A stretch of 64,000 nt of DNA from Streptomyces sp. NBC_01689 (lineage in GTDB: Bacteria > Actinomycetota > Actinomycetes > Streptomycetales > Streptomycetaceae), in the NCBI RefSeq assembly GCF_036250675.1, contig NZ_CP109592.1, forward strand, positions 6,138,001 through 6,202,000, read 5' to 3'. The notes below the pieces were generated by a model, which saw only the letters and a list, made by a program, of their open reading frames with translations, did no database searches and was not told the DNA's origin. Shown piece by piece: positions 7,522-15,926 of this stretch. The translations under genes and the position numbers were made by a program. The number at the start of each line of letters is the position of its first letter. Position 1 is the first letter of the stretch.

Positions 7522-8856
7522 TCAGGGCCGCCATCGCACCCGGTGCTCCGCCAGATGTGAGAGCACCGCGTGGCTGGCCTCCCAGCCGTCCGGGAACTTC
7601 ACCGTGACGCCGAGCTGCACGGGTTCGGTGGAGGGGTGCTCGTCCAGCAGCTCGGTCACCCCGGCCCGGCAGACCACGATGCACGCGTGCCGGTGCCGGG
7701 AGGCGAGGACGCACAGCCGGCCCGTCTCCAGGTGGAACGCCGTCGCGTCCGGCCGCCCGGAGAGCGGGTGGAGCACCACCGTCACGTCGAACTCGCGGCC
7801 CTGGAGCCGGTTCGCCGTGTCGACGGTGACGTCCGTGACCCCGAGATCCGCCAGCGCCGCCCGCACCACCGCCGCCTGGTCCCGGTGGGCCGTGCCGACG
7901 GCGATCCGGTCGGCGGTCAGCGGCACCGGATCGTCCGACCGCTCCGAGGTCGCCGCGCCACCGCGCTCCAGCAGCCGCCGTACGACCCGTGCCACCGCCC
8001 CCACCGCTTCGGGGTCGGTGCGCGGGGTGTGCCGGGCGGGCAGCTCCAGGAGCCCCCACCCCGTCTCCGCCGCCTCGTCGATGACCTGGTCGGGGCCGGA
8101 ACCGTCCGACGGCACACCGAAGGCGAGCCGCCGGTCACCGTGGCCCGTACCGCTGCGGAACGGTGTGTACGGGTAGAACGCGGCGGAGACCAGCGGGGCC
8201 GCGGAGGCCGGCAGCCGCCAGGACACCGGGAGCCGGTGCTGGGGCAGTTCGGGGTTGTGCGCGAGCAGCGTCGTGACCGCGGACGCCGACGGGTCGTACG
8301 AGAGTCCCGCCCACTGCTCCGCGCCCACGATGGCGAACGGGTCCAGCTGGCCCGGGTCGCCCACGAACAGGGCCCGCTCGAAGAGGCCGGCCACGGCCAG
8401 CAGCGCGTCGGAACGCATCTGGTACGCCTCGTCGACGATGGCGTGCCGCCAGGGCTCGACGTTCTTGACGTGCGCCCACTTCGCGGCGGTCGAGATCACG
8501 ACCGGGAGGCCCGCGAGATCGGTGGCCTTCGCGGACTTGCGGACGTTCCCCAGGTCGTCGAGCGCCTTGTCGTACGGGTCGGCGTCACTGCTGTGCAGGC
8601 GTCCCACCGGCAGCTCGGGGTCCTTCTCCGCGAGCCGCAGCACCAGGTCGTCGACCTGGGAGTTGGTCTGCGCGATGACCATCAGGGGGCGCCCGGCGGC
8701 GGCGAGTTCGAGTGCCGCGCGCACCACGAGCGTCGACTTCCCGGCGCCGGGCGGGGAGTCGACGACCACACCGCGGTGCGCGCCGTGCAGGGTGTCGCGC
8801 AGGATCGCGTCGGTGGCACGGGCCGCCGCGGCCCCGGGATCGAGGTCGGTGGTCAC
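7522..8856 (-). CDS. SF1 (Upf1/Dna2-like) helicase, third gene of a nuclease-helicase operon
   Basis: A 444-residue helicase. The motifs are in order: P-loop PPGAGKST at 35-42, motif Ia IAQTNSQVDDLVLRL near 61-75, Walker B DEAY at 142-145, motif III FVGDPGQLDPF, then in the second half DTANRLQGREFDVTVVL (motif V) and CVLASRHRHACIVV (motif VI). The Ia and V/VI signatures point to the Upf1/Dna2-like SF1B branch, which moves 5' to 3' on single strands. GTG 8856 overlaps the upstream stop as GTGA, with GGAGG just upstream, so translation is coupled. The neighbours encode an unknown protein and an Fe-S RecB-family nuclease. It lacks its own nuclease domain and is shorter than fused Dna2-type proteins. 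Confidence 0.85.
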   Translation of the reverse strand: MTTDLDPGAAAARATDAILRDTLHGAHRGVVVDSPPGAGKSTLVVRAALELAAAGRPLMVIAQTNSQVDDLVLRLAEKDPELPVGRLHSSDADPYDKALDDLGNVRKSAKATDLAGLPVVISTAAKWAHVKNVEPWRHAIVDEAYQMRSDALLAVAGLFERALFVGDPGQLDPFAIVGAEQWAGLSYDPSASAVTTLLAHNPELPQHRLPVSWRLPASAAPLVSAAFYPYTPFRSGTGHGDRRLAFGVPSDGSGPDQVIDEAAETGWGLLELPARHTPRTDPEAVGAVARVVRRLLERGGAATSERSDDPVPLTADRIAVGTAHRDQAAVVRAALADLGVTDVTVDTANRLQGREFDVTVVLHPLSGRPDATAFHLETGRLCVLASRHRHACIVVCRAGVTELLDEHPSTEPVQLGVTVKFPDGWEASHAVLSHLAEHRVRWRP

Positions 8857-10472
8857 AGGACGTCCTCCTCCGTAACCGGGTCCGGCTGCGGTACGGCGTC
8901 GGGTCCGCCGGGCGGCCCGCCGTGCGTCCAGGGCGTGTCCTCCGGGTCGGGCAGTTTCGCCCCGCCGCGCTGCTCGTGCTCGAAGAGCGTGAAGCAGACG
9001 AGGTCGCCCTTCTCCGGCACGGAACCGGGCTCGGGCTCCTTGCCGCGGCCCATCTTGTCGACGATCCGCAGCACGAGCAGACCCTCCTCCTCGGCCGCCG
9101 CCGGTCCGGCCGTCCGCGCGGTCCCTACGAACTCGGCCGCCTGCGGCTTGCCGTCCAGCGACCGGTAGACCTTCGCGCGCTCCCCGAGATGCGGCCGGTC
9201 GTCCGTGCGGACGGTCACCAGGGGGCGCGGGCTCGGGCGCTTGCTCTCGCTGTACGCCATGACGACATCGGTGACCTCGCCCGCGAAGGCCTCGCCCGCC
9301 AGCCGCCGGCCGGCCATGACGAGTGGATCGTCGAGGGCCTCCTGTGCGTCCAGGCGGGCCTGTTCGCGCTCGCGGGTGGCCAGTTTGTTCGCCGCCGTGA
9401 CCGCGTCGTCGCGGCGCGGCTGCGGCGGCTCGCCCGCGACGACCCGGTCGCGGTGACCGGTGAACGACCAGCGGTCGCGGGTCCACCGGTCGGCCGCGTG
9501 CGCCCCCTCGGGCAGGGTCCGCAGCAGGTCCAGTCCCTGCCACACCGCGTCCCAGGTGGGCCAGGCGACACGCTCCACCAGGGCACGGATCTCCCGCTCG
9601 GCGGCGGTGAGCTCACCGAGCCGGTCGTCCGCCTCCAGACCGTCCTCGGCGGCGGCCAGGGCCGTGCGCGCGCGGTCGTAGCGCTCGACGGCGGGGGCCA
9701 GCAGTCTGTTGTCGAAGGCGGGATCGGTGGCCGGTCCCGCGGGCGGCCGGACGAGCTGGCCGCTCCGGTCGCGCCGGAGCTCCGCCTCCAGGGCGGCCCG
9801 CGCGCCCGACTCGCCGGCCGGGGGGTCGATCCAGGCGAGCAGTGCTCCCAGGTGCTGGTCCTCCAGGCTGCTCTGGCCGGTGGCCCAGTGCCGGGAGAGC
9901 ACGTCGCCGAGGGCCAGCAGCAGGGCGGAGCCCGGTACCCGGGACCGCTCCCCGAAGTGCGTCAGCCACCGCCCGAGCAGCGGCACCCGGGGCGGCGCCG
10001 GGTGCGGGGCCTCCGGTTCCTGCTCCGCGGTGCGCCGGAACCGCATGGAACGCCCGAGGAGCCGTACGAACTCGGTGCCCGACCGGCTCGGCACGATCAA
10101 CTGGGGCGCGTCCGCGCAGAGTTCGACCTCGACCTTGACCCGTTTGCCGGTCTCCGGGTCGGTCTCGTTGCGCTCGGCTGCCTCGACCACGTCCGCGTAG
10201 GAGTCGACGTACGGCAGGACGACGTCCGCGAGATCGGCGAGGAACGCGAACCGCAGTTCGCGGTCCCGGGGCTGGGGCACGACCAGCAGCCGCGGCGCGT
10301 CCCGGTCCGTGCCGACCAGGGCCCCGAGGGGGGCGCCCGCCTCACCGGCGGTGATCAGGGGGACGAGGACCAGCGGCCGGTCGGAGAGATGCCGGTGCCG
10401 GACGGTGGCCAGGGGCTGGGCCCGCCCGCTCTCGACGGCTTCCAGCCGGGCGAGGGTGGTGATCAGCGACAA
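8853..10472 (-). CDS. Unknown 539-residue protein between a nuclease and a helicase gene
   Basis: Not recognised at family level. TTG 10472 follows GAGGAGG by nine bases and overlaps the upstream nuclease stop by ten bases; the 3' end overlaps the helicase start by four. The N-terminal half is mixed alpha/beta (RLLVVPQPRDRELRFAFLAD), the middle is long charged helices (about 230-400, many Glu/Arg/Ala), and the last 130 residues look beta-rich: MAYSESKRPSPRPLVTVRTD, GERAKVYRSLDGK, LLVLRIVDKMG, KGDLVCFTLFEHE, a pattern fitting a small barrel. Dna2 carries a beta-barrel between nuclease and helicase, so an adaptor role for this protein is a reasonable guess. That is inference only. Confidence 0.8.
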   Translation of the reverse strand: MSLITTLARLEAVESGRAQPLATVRHRHLSDRPLVLVPLITAGEAGAPLGALVGTDRDAPRLLVVPQPRDRELRFAFLADLADVVLPYVDSYADVVEAAERNETDPETGKRVKVEVELCADAPQLIVPSRSGTEFVRLLGRSMRFRRTAEQEPEAPHPAPPRVPLLGRWLTHFGERSRVPGSALLLALGDVLSRHWATGQSSLEDQHLGALLAWIDPPAGESGARAALEAELRRDRSGQLVRPPAGPATDPAFDNRLLAPAVERYDRARTALAAAEDGLEADDRLGELTAAEREIRALVERVAWPTWDAVWQGLDLLRTLPEGAHAADRWTRDRWSFTGHRDRVVAGEPPQPRRDDAVTAANKLATREREQARLDAQEALDDPLVMAGRRLAGEAFAGEVTDVVMAYSESKRPSPRPLVTVRTDDRPHLGERAKVYRSLDGKPQAAEFVGTARTAGPAAAEEEGLLVLRIVDKMGRGKEPEPGSVPEKGDLVCFTLFEHEQRGGAKLPDPEDTPWTHGGPPGGPDAVPQPDPVTEEDVL

Positions 10473-11575
10473 GGGGCCACCTCCTCGGGTGCGGCCGGGG
10501 CGCCGGATCTCGCCGGCTCCCTCGTCGAATCGCCTCCGCGCAGGGCCCCGGCCCGCAGCAGGGCCGCCCGGCGCAGGGCGGCGACCGCCGGATCACGCGG
10601 GTCCCCGGCCTCTCCGCGGGCCGCCGCCAGCACGTCGTCCACGGTGGTCAGACCGCCCAGCTCCGCACGGAGCGACCGCCCCAGCGAGGTCACCGCGCCC
10701 TCCGCCCGGGAGCGGGCCCGGCAGTGGAAGGCGAGCTCGCAGGCGGCCAGGCACTCGGGGGCGTAGGCCGCGGGGACGGCCTCGACCGCCGCCGTCAGCC
10801 GCTCGGCGGGCAGGCCGGGGGCGAAGCAGGCGTCCTCGGGGAGGGCGGCCGCGATGTCCTCGACACGGGTGAGGCGGCCCAGCTGGCGGCGGGTGACCGC
10901 GCGCTGCTTGCGGACGTCGACGGCGGAGGCGGTCGGGAGGTTGGAGAAGTCCTTGGGGCAGACCAGCAGCACCCGGTGGCGGACCGCGGGTGCCGGGTCC
11001 AGGCGGGCCGCGACCTCCTCCAGCGCGAGGACGTACACCGCCGACTGGCGGGCGGCGGCGCCCACCTTCGCGGGGTCGGCCGAGCCGTCCAGCATCGGGA
11101 AGGACTTGATCTCGACGACCGTCCAGGTCCCGTCGGGGTGCACCACGACCGCGTCGGGTTCGAGGAAGGCGGGGGAACCCGCGACGTCGAGGGCGAGCAT
11201 CGGGTGGTCGAGCAGGGTCCAGGCGCCGGCGGCGGTCGCGTCGCGCAGCGCCAGCGCGGTGCGGGCCGTGCGGCCCTCGGGGCCGACGGCGGTCAGGTCG
11301 GGGACGGTCCCGGCCCGGGGCGGCTCGGCGGCGGGGTCCAGGTGCTCGTGCACCAGCCGCAGCAGCTCCGCGCCGCCGTCCGCCTTGACCCGCGCCTCGA
11401 ACGCGTTGCCCCGCATGAAGGCGAACTGGGACTGGCCGAAGGACGACGGCGACCCCAGCCCTTCCGCCAGCTTGGCCTTGTCGACCCCCGCGCCGTCGAG
11501 CAGGGCGCGCCGCTCGCATCCCGGGTTCGCGGCGAGTGCCGCGAGAGCGCGCGCGTCCAGGGCCTTGGGCGGCAC
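10463..11575 (-). CDS. RecB-family PD-(D/E)XK nuclease with a Cas4/Dna2-like cysteine set
   Basis: First gene of the coupled three-gene operon. Counting from GTG 11575 (370 residues), the nuclease motifs are RGNAFEARV with Glu60, PDAVVV with Asp141, VEIKSF with Glu155 and Lys157, and RQSAVY, the QxxxY motif with Gln177 and Tyr181. Cys20 near the start plus Cys275, Cys279 and Cys285 near the end reproduce the one-plus-three arrangement that holds a 4Fe-4S cluster in Cas4, AddB and Dna2. The frame is open up to TTG 11764, but that part overlaps the PAP2 reading frame and has poor codon bias, so I prefer GTG 11575 just after the PAP2 stop; ATG 11665 is an alternative. Likely a DNA end-processing nuclease acting with the downstream helicase. 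Confidence 0.8.
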   Translation of the reverse strand: MPPKALDARALAALAANPGCERRALLDGAGVDKAKLAEGLGSPSSFGQSQFAFMRGNAFEARVKADGGAELLRLVHEHLDPAAEPPRAGTVPDLTAVGPEGRTARTALALRDATAAGAWTLLDHPMLALDVAGSPAFLEPDAVVVHPDGTWTVVEIKSFPMLDGSADPAKVGAAARQSAVYVLALEEVAARLDPAPAVRHRVLLVCPKDFSNLPTASAVDVRKQRAVTRRQLGRLTRVEDIAAALPEDACFAPGLPAERLTAAVEAVPAAYAPECLAACELAFHCRARSRAEGAVTSLGRSLRAELGGLTTVDDVLAAARGEAGDPRDPAVAALRRAALLRAGALRGGDSTREPARSGAPAAPEEVAPCR

Positions 11576-11591
11576 GGCCGGGCCGCGCAGC

Positions 11592-12629
11592 TCAGCGAGT
11601 CTTCCCCAGACTCCCGGCTTCGCTGGAGGAGGGGAGATCCCAGTCCGCAGCTCCGTCCCCCGCATCCGTGGGAGGGCCACCGGGGTCGGCTCCCGGTCCG
11701 GTGCGGGACTCGCGCTGTCGGGGAATGCGTTCACCCGTGGAAGTCTGGCATCCGGCACTGACAACTGGGGAATTCGCGTCGTGGGAGGCGCCCGTGAGCC
11801 AGGGGACCCAGGTGCCCAGGAGCGACTTCGCGCGGTCCGCGAGGCGGGTCACCAGGGGGGTGAGCAGCAGCCCCGCTCCCATCACCGTGACCCCCGCGAC
11901 CGCGTCGAGGAAGTAGTGGTTGGCCGTGCCCATCACGACGATCGTGGTGAGCAGCGGGTACGCGATGCCGGCGAGCCGGACGACGCGGGAGCGGCCGTGG
12001 CGCCACAGCATCACTCCGCACCAGAGCGACCAGCCCACGTGCAGGCTCGGCATCGCCGCGTACTGGTTCGTCATGCCGCCGAGACCCCGTGGAGCGCTCG
12101 CCTCGCCGCCCCACCAGCCGTACGAGCTGTACTGGGCCATCGTGTCGACGAAGCCGTGGCCGGCCGAGAGCAGCCGGGGCGGGCAGGTGGGCATCAGCGT
12201 GAAGCCGATCAAGCCGATCAGGGTGGACGTCATCAGCCAGGTGCGCGCCGCGCGGTACAGGGTGGCGCGGGAGCGGAAGAGCCAGACCAGGATGACGGGC
12301 GTCACCAGGTAGTGGAGTGACGCGTACCAGAAGTCGGCGGGCACGCCGAGCCAGGCCTCGCGGGTGAACAGCCGGTTGAGCGGGTGTTCGGCGTTGAGGT
12401 GGAGGGCCTTTTCGACGCGCAGAATCTCCAGGCCGTGGTCGACGGCGCTGTCCGTGTCGCCCCGGGCGAGCAGCCGGCCGGCCGAGTACGACGCGTACAC
12501 CAGGACTATCAGCGGCAGCTCGGTCCACCAGCGCAGCCGGAGGTGAGGTGCGGAGGGACGCAGCTCGGTCCACCGGCGCAGCCGGGCGCGCGGCGCCGCC
12601 CCGGTCAGCCGTGCATCGGTCTGCGGCAT
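11592..12629 (-). CDS. PAP2-superfamily (Aur1/Ipt1-like) membrane phosphatase or phosphotransferase
   Basis: A 345-residue multi-pass membrane protein. ATG 12629 follows GGGGGAGG by about seven bases. After a charged N-terminus come hydrophobic segments LPLIVLVYASYSAGRLL, YLVTPVILVWLF, TSTLIGLIGF and a C-terminal pair. The active-site motifs are MPSLHVGWSLW (variant of PSGH) and TANHYFLDAVAGV (the His/Asp part of SRxxxxxHxxxD), with LMPTCPPRLL before them. Relatives remove or exchange phosphate on lipid phosphates. The last 75 residues are hydrophilic and may be a tail or partly spurious. It ends 17 bases before the preferred nuclease start, so transcription may run into that operon, although a functional link is not obvious. 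Confidence 0.85.
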   Translation of the reverse strand: MPQTDARLTGAAPRARLRRWTELRPSAPHLRLRWWTELPLIVLVYASYSAGRLLARGDTDSAVDHGLEILRVEKALHLNAEHPLNRLFTREAWLGVPADFWYASLHYLVTPVILVWLFRSRATLYRAARTWLMTSTLIGLIGFTLMPTCPPRLLSAGHGFVDTMAQYSSYGWWGGEASAPRGLGGMTNQYAAMPSLHVGWSLWCGVMLWRHGRSRVVRLAGIAYPLLTTIVVMGTANHYFLDAVAGVTVMGAGLLLTPLVTRLADRAKSLLGTWVPWLTGASHDANSPVVSAGCQTSTGERIPRQRESRTGPGADPGGPPTDAGDGAADWDLPSSSEAGSLGKTR

Positions 12630-12899
12630 CCGATCGCCCTCCCCCATCTGCTCGTGGTGCCCCGGCGAGTCCGCCGGTGGCAGCGTCGGCGGTACGCGAG
12701 CGGTCGCTCGCGGTGTGCCGGTGCGCAAGTCTGTTCGTGACGATGCGTGGCCGCACCGGATTTTACGGCGTGTGCGAGCGGCCGTGGGAAGCGCCCCCGG
12801 TCGTCAAGGACGCAGAGATCGCCCTGCGGGTTGCCCCTGACGGGGGTGCGCGATGATGGAGTGACCCACTTGTCCGGCGAATCGGAAAGGCTCCTCCCC

Positions 12900-13496
12900 A
12901 TGGCACCGCGCATCCTGCTGGCCCGGCACGGACAGACGGAGTGGTCGCTGTCCGGCAAGCACACCGGCAGGACCGATGTGCCGCTGCTGGAGGAGGGCCG
13001 GCGCGGAGCCAAGACGCTGGGCGAACGGCTGCACCGGGCGCCCTTCGACGGGCTCCCGGAGGCGGAGGTGCTGACCAGCCCGCTGGCACGCGCGCGTGAG
13101 ACCTGCGAACTGGCCGGCTTCGGCGAGCGTGCCGGCTCCTGGGACACGCTGATGGAGTGGGACTACGGCGCGTACGAGGGGATGACCCCGGACGAGATCC
13201 AGGCCGTGCGACCGGGCTGGTTCATCTGGCGCGACGGCGTGCCCGGGGGCGAGACCCTGGAGCAGGTCGCCGCGCGCGCGGACGAGGTCGTCGCGCGGGC
13301 CCGCGCCGCCGACCGCGACCTGCTGGTCTTCGCGCACGGACACATCCTGCGCTCCATCGGTGCCCGCTGGCTCGGCCTCCCGCTGGACTTCGCGGCGCGG
13401 ATCCGCCTCCATCCGACCTCGCTGTCGGTGCTCGGCTGGGCCTACGGGGAACCGGCCATCGAGTCCTGGAACGACCTCGGCCACCTGACGGCGTAG
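12900..13496 (+). CDS. Histidine phosphatase family protein (phosphoglycerate mutase-like)
   Basis: A 198-residue cytosolic enzyme. The phosphohistidine motif ARHGQTEW is at residues 8-15, the acid/base region [10 protein letters not shown] near 60, [10 protein letters not shown] near 85, and the second catalytic histidine in VFAHGHILR near 148, as in the GpmB/CobC/SixA branch. ATG 12900 has GGAAAGG nine bases upstream. The substrate cannot be deduced; sugar phosphates, nucleotides and phosphoproteins are all handled by the family. It is divergent from the PAP2 gene and ends at a 10-bp hairpin. Confidence 0.88.
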   Translation: MAPRILLARHGQTEWSLSGKHTGRTDVPLLEEGRRGAKTLGERLHRAPFDGLPEAEVLTSPLARARETCELAGFGERAGSWDTLMEWDYGAYEGMTPDEIQAVRPGWFIWRDGVPGGETLEQVAARADEVVARARAADRDLLVFAHGHILRSIGARWLGLPLDFAARIRLHPTSLSVLGWAYGEPAIESWNDLGHLTA

Positions 13497-13508
13497 ACGC
13501 TGCGGGCG

Positions 13509-13531
13509 GCCGGGCGGAGCCTCCGCCCGGC
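13509..13531. terminator. Hairpin between convergent genes
   Basis: GCCGGGCGGA and TCCGCCCGGC form a perfect 10-bp stem around a 3-base loop, twelve bases after the histidine phosphatase stop. The gene on the other strand ends about 85 bases away, so this probably serves the left gene. Confidence 0.65.
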
Positions 13532-13616
13532 GTCCGGGAATCAGTGCCACGGGCCGGGCGCCCCGGCCCGGACCCTTCACCGGACGCCCTCCGCGCCGCG
13601 CGGGACGCGGCCCGGC

Positions 13617-15125
13617 TCACGCCGTGCGCGGCAGACTGGCGTGGCGTTCCAGGAAGGCGGAGACGCCCGACGCCCTGCGGTGCGGCAGCAGCACGCGCGC
13701 GGTGGCCGCCAGCATGGTCTGGATACGGGACGACTGGACCTCGCCCAGCAGGTCGAGGACGCGCAGGCCCGCGACGGCGGCCTCGTCGGGACGGCCACCG
13801 CGGGCGAGGTCGTCGGCGAGTTCCGCGGTGTAGAGGGCGATGTTCCGGGTGAAGTGCGGATCCTGCAGGTGCGCCGCGCGGCGGGCGTGACGGGCCGCGC
13901 GCGGCCAGTCGCCCAGCGTGGACCAGCACTGCGCCTCCAGACCCTCCAGTTCGGCCTCCCCGTAGAAGGTCATCCACTCGGGGTCGCTCTCCGAGGGCCC
14001 GCGTGCGAAGAGGGCCTGGGCGCGGACGAGCGCCCGCTCGCACTCCGCCCGGTCGGCGAGCCCCGCCCAGCCGCCGGCCTCCCGCAGCGCGAGCAGCGAG
14101 AGCAGGCGGGAGGAGCCGAGCGGGCGGGCCGCTCGCTGCGCCGCCTGTGCCGCGCGCACCGCCTCGCGCGGGCGGCCGGCGTCGCGCGCGAGGAAGGCCG
14201 TGTTGCAGAAGGCGTGCGCCTCCAGGCCCGGGTCGCCGGACATCCGCGCGGTCGCCAGTGCCTCGGCGTAGTGCGAGCGCGCGTCGTCGAAGCGCCCGGA
14301 GTCGTGCGCCAACCAGCCGACCGAGATGGCCAGTTCGCCCGCGCCCGCGTACAGCCGGTCGGCGGTCCGCCGGTGGGTGGTGCCCGCGTCGAGCAGTTCG
14401 TACGCGGTGCGCAGGGGGGCGGCGGCCCGCCGGTAGAGGCCGTCGGCCCCGTGCCGGTCGTCGAGCAGCCGGATCCTTCGGACGGCTTCCTCGAGGGCGC
14501 CCGCCTCGGACGCCCCCGGCCGGTGGACGCGGCGGTCCGCGGCCTCGGCCGTAGCGCCGGACGTGCCCGCGAAGGGGCCCAGGGTGGCTGCCGCCATGGT
14601 GGCGGTGCCTCCGGTCATGAATGCGCGACGCTGCACGTCGCTCTCCTCGTGGTTCTGTTCATGGTGCTGGTGCGGGTCGTGCGGGTCGTGCGGGTGGTGC
14701 TGCCGGTGCGGGTCGTGCGGCCGGTACGGGGTCAGCGTGCTCTCATACGTCTCACCCGCCCCTTCCGTCTCACCCGTGGTGTGCGAAAGGCTTGTGATGT
14801 GCGTGGGGGGCTCGTCGTCCGTGCCGCGCGCCCCTCGTCCGCGTACGGACGAGCGGGGCGAGAAGCCCAGGTCGGTGAGCGTGCGGCCGGGGAACATGTG
14901 CAGGAACACCCGTTCGTACGCGTAGTTGGGGCAGCGGATCTCGCCGGCCTCCACCCGCCCGACATAGCGCGCGTCGCAGCTGACCCGCTCGCCGATCTCG
15001 CGCGCGGCCCGCCGTACCGCCGCGGCGAACTCGCCGGGCGAGCGCTGTCCGCGCAGCCGCCGGAAGGCGAGGTTCGGCCGTGGCGGCCGGGGGGACGGGG
15101 ACGAGGTCACCATTGACGACGCCAT
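13617..15125 (-). CDS. XRE-family regulator with TPR-like C-terminal region (NsdA-type architecture)
   Basis: A 502-residue protein. Residues about 20-85 (REIGERVSCDARYVGRVEAG, then CPNYAYERVFLHMFPGRTL) are the characteristic DNA-binding domain of a Streptomyces XRE subgroup. A linker at about 133-160 is packed with His, Asp and Pro (PHDPHDPHQHHEQ), followed by RRAFMTGG and a hydrophobic stretch at 163-185 that resembles a twin-arginine signal although it is internal. Residues 230-500 are Ala/Leu/Arg-rich helical repeats of TPR type (AISVGWLAHDSGRFDDARSH). NsdA and NsdB, repressors of differentiation and antibiotic production, have a similar plan, but I cannot claim orthology. ATG 15125 was chosen; a second ATG lies four codons later. 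Confidence 0.8.
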   Translation of the reverse strand: MASSMVTSSPSPRPPRPNLAFRRLRGQRSPGEFAAAVRRAAREIGERVSCDARYVGRVEAGEIRCPNYAYERVFLHMFPGRTLTDLGFSPRSSVRGRGARGTDDEPPTHITSLSHTTGETEGAGETYESTLTPYRPHDPHRQHHPHDPHDPHQHHEQNHEESDVQRRAFMTGGTATMAAATLGPFAGTSGATAEAADRRVHRPGASEAGALEEAVRRIRLLDDRHGADGLYRRAAAPLRTAYELLDAGTTHRRTADRLYAGAGELAISVGWLAHDSGRFDDARSHYAEALATARMSGDPGLEAHAFCNTAFLARDAGRPREAVRAAQAAQRAARPLGSSRLLSLLALREAGGWAGLADRAECERALVRAQALFARGPSESDPEWMTFYGEAELEGLEAQCWSTLGDWPRAARHARRAAHLQDPHFTRNIALYTAELADDLARGGRPDEAAVAGLRVLDLLGEVQSSRIQTMLAATARVLLPHRRASGVSAFLERHASLPRTA

Positions 15126-15410
15126 GGCCGGGCCCTCTCTTGCGAACCGTCGAACCATGCCGGAACCAGGGCGAAATGCCTGTGTCATGCCGAGTGGTGC
15201 CCTGCTCCGGCGGAGCAAGAACGTACCTGCTGTGACGAGGCCGCCACGCTGGGTTTGGCTACAAACCGGATATCTCATCCACGATCTGCCATGAACTGCC
15301 ATCCTTTGCGGCGCTGTTCCGCCGTAGCCGTTGACGTTCCGACGCGTTGAACCCGGTGGACCGGGAGCGCACCCGAACTCCCGACCCGCTCGTGCAGGAG
15401 GAGGGGTTCC

Positions 15411-15851
15411 GTGTTGGAGGCCGGGTTGGAGAGCACCGAGTTCCGCAGACCGCCGTCGACCGCCGCGTACGGGTCGTCCCCGGAGTGCGGCGCCCCGCCG
15501 CCGGACACCGGCTGCGACCTGGTGACCGTTCCGGCGCGCCAGGGCCTGGAGGCGGTCGACATCCTCCGCCGGGGCGCGTGTGAATCCGTGGGGCCCGTCC
15601 TGCTGGACGGCGGCTGCGACACCCTCGGCTTCCTGGTCCCGCCCGGCACCGCCGACGCCTGGGACGTGCCGGGCAGCACCTGTACGCAGACCGCGGGTCA
15701 CGGACTGCGACTCGCGCCCGAGCCGCCCGTCGAGGGCTCGGACTGGCTGCTGCCGCCGGGGGAGGCGGATCTCGCGACCGATCCGGCCGTCCTGCGGGAG
15801 GCGCTGGGGGAGGCCGCACGGCTCATCGAGGCCGCGGACAACTGTCGCTGA
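15411..15851 (+). CDS. Hypothetical protein, 146 residues
   Basis: Not recognised. GTG 15411 follows AGGAGGAGG by seven bases. The sequence has several cysteines (PECGAPPPDTGCDLVTVPA, then DGGCDTLGFLVPPGTADAW), proline-rich turns and an Ala/Leu helix at the end (REALGEAARLIEAADNC). The pattern of a fixed N-terminal part followed by WLLPPGEA recalls the small primase/polymerase-like proteins of Streptomyces, but the similarity is too weak to assign. It is divergent from the XRE/TPR regulator and lies 75 bases upstream of the spermidine-synthase-like gene. Confidence 0.7.
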   Translation: MLEAGLESTEFRRPPSTAAYGSSPECGAPPPDTGCDLVTVPARQGLEAVDILRRGACESVGPVLLDGGCDTLGFLVPPGTADAWDVPGSTCTQTAGHGLRLAPEPPVEGSDWLLPPGEADLATDPAVLREALGEAARLIEAADNCR

Positions 15852-15887
15852 GCACTCCGCGGCAGCTATTGAGCACTCCCCGGCAGC
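15849..15887 (+). repeat. Tandem 18-bp direct repeat with 21-bp period
   Basis: TGAGCACTCCGCGGCAGC at 15849-15866 recurs with one mismatch at 15870-15887. The first copy contains the stop codon of the upstream gene. The 21-bp spacing is two helical turns, which would suit a regulator acting on the downstream gene. Confidence 0.7.
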
Positions 15888-15926
15888 CATGGGGCCGACC
15901 GTGCCGGAGCCCCTGATAATGGCGGC

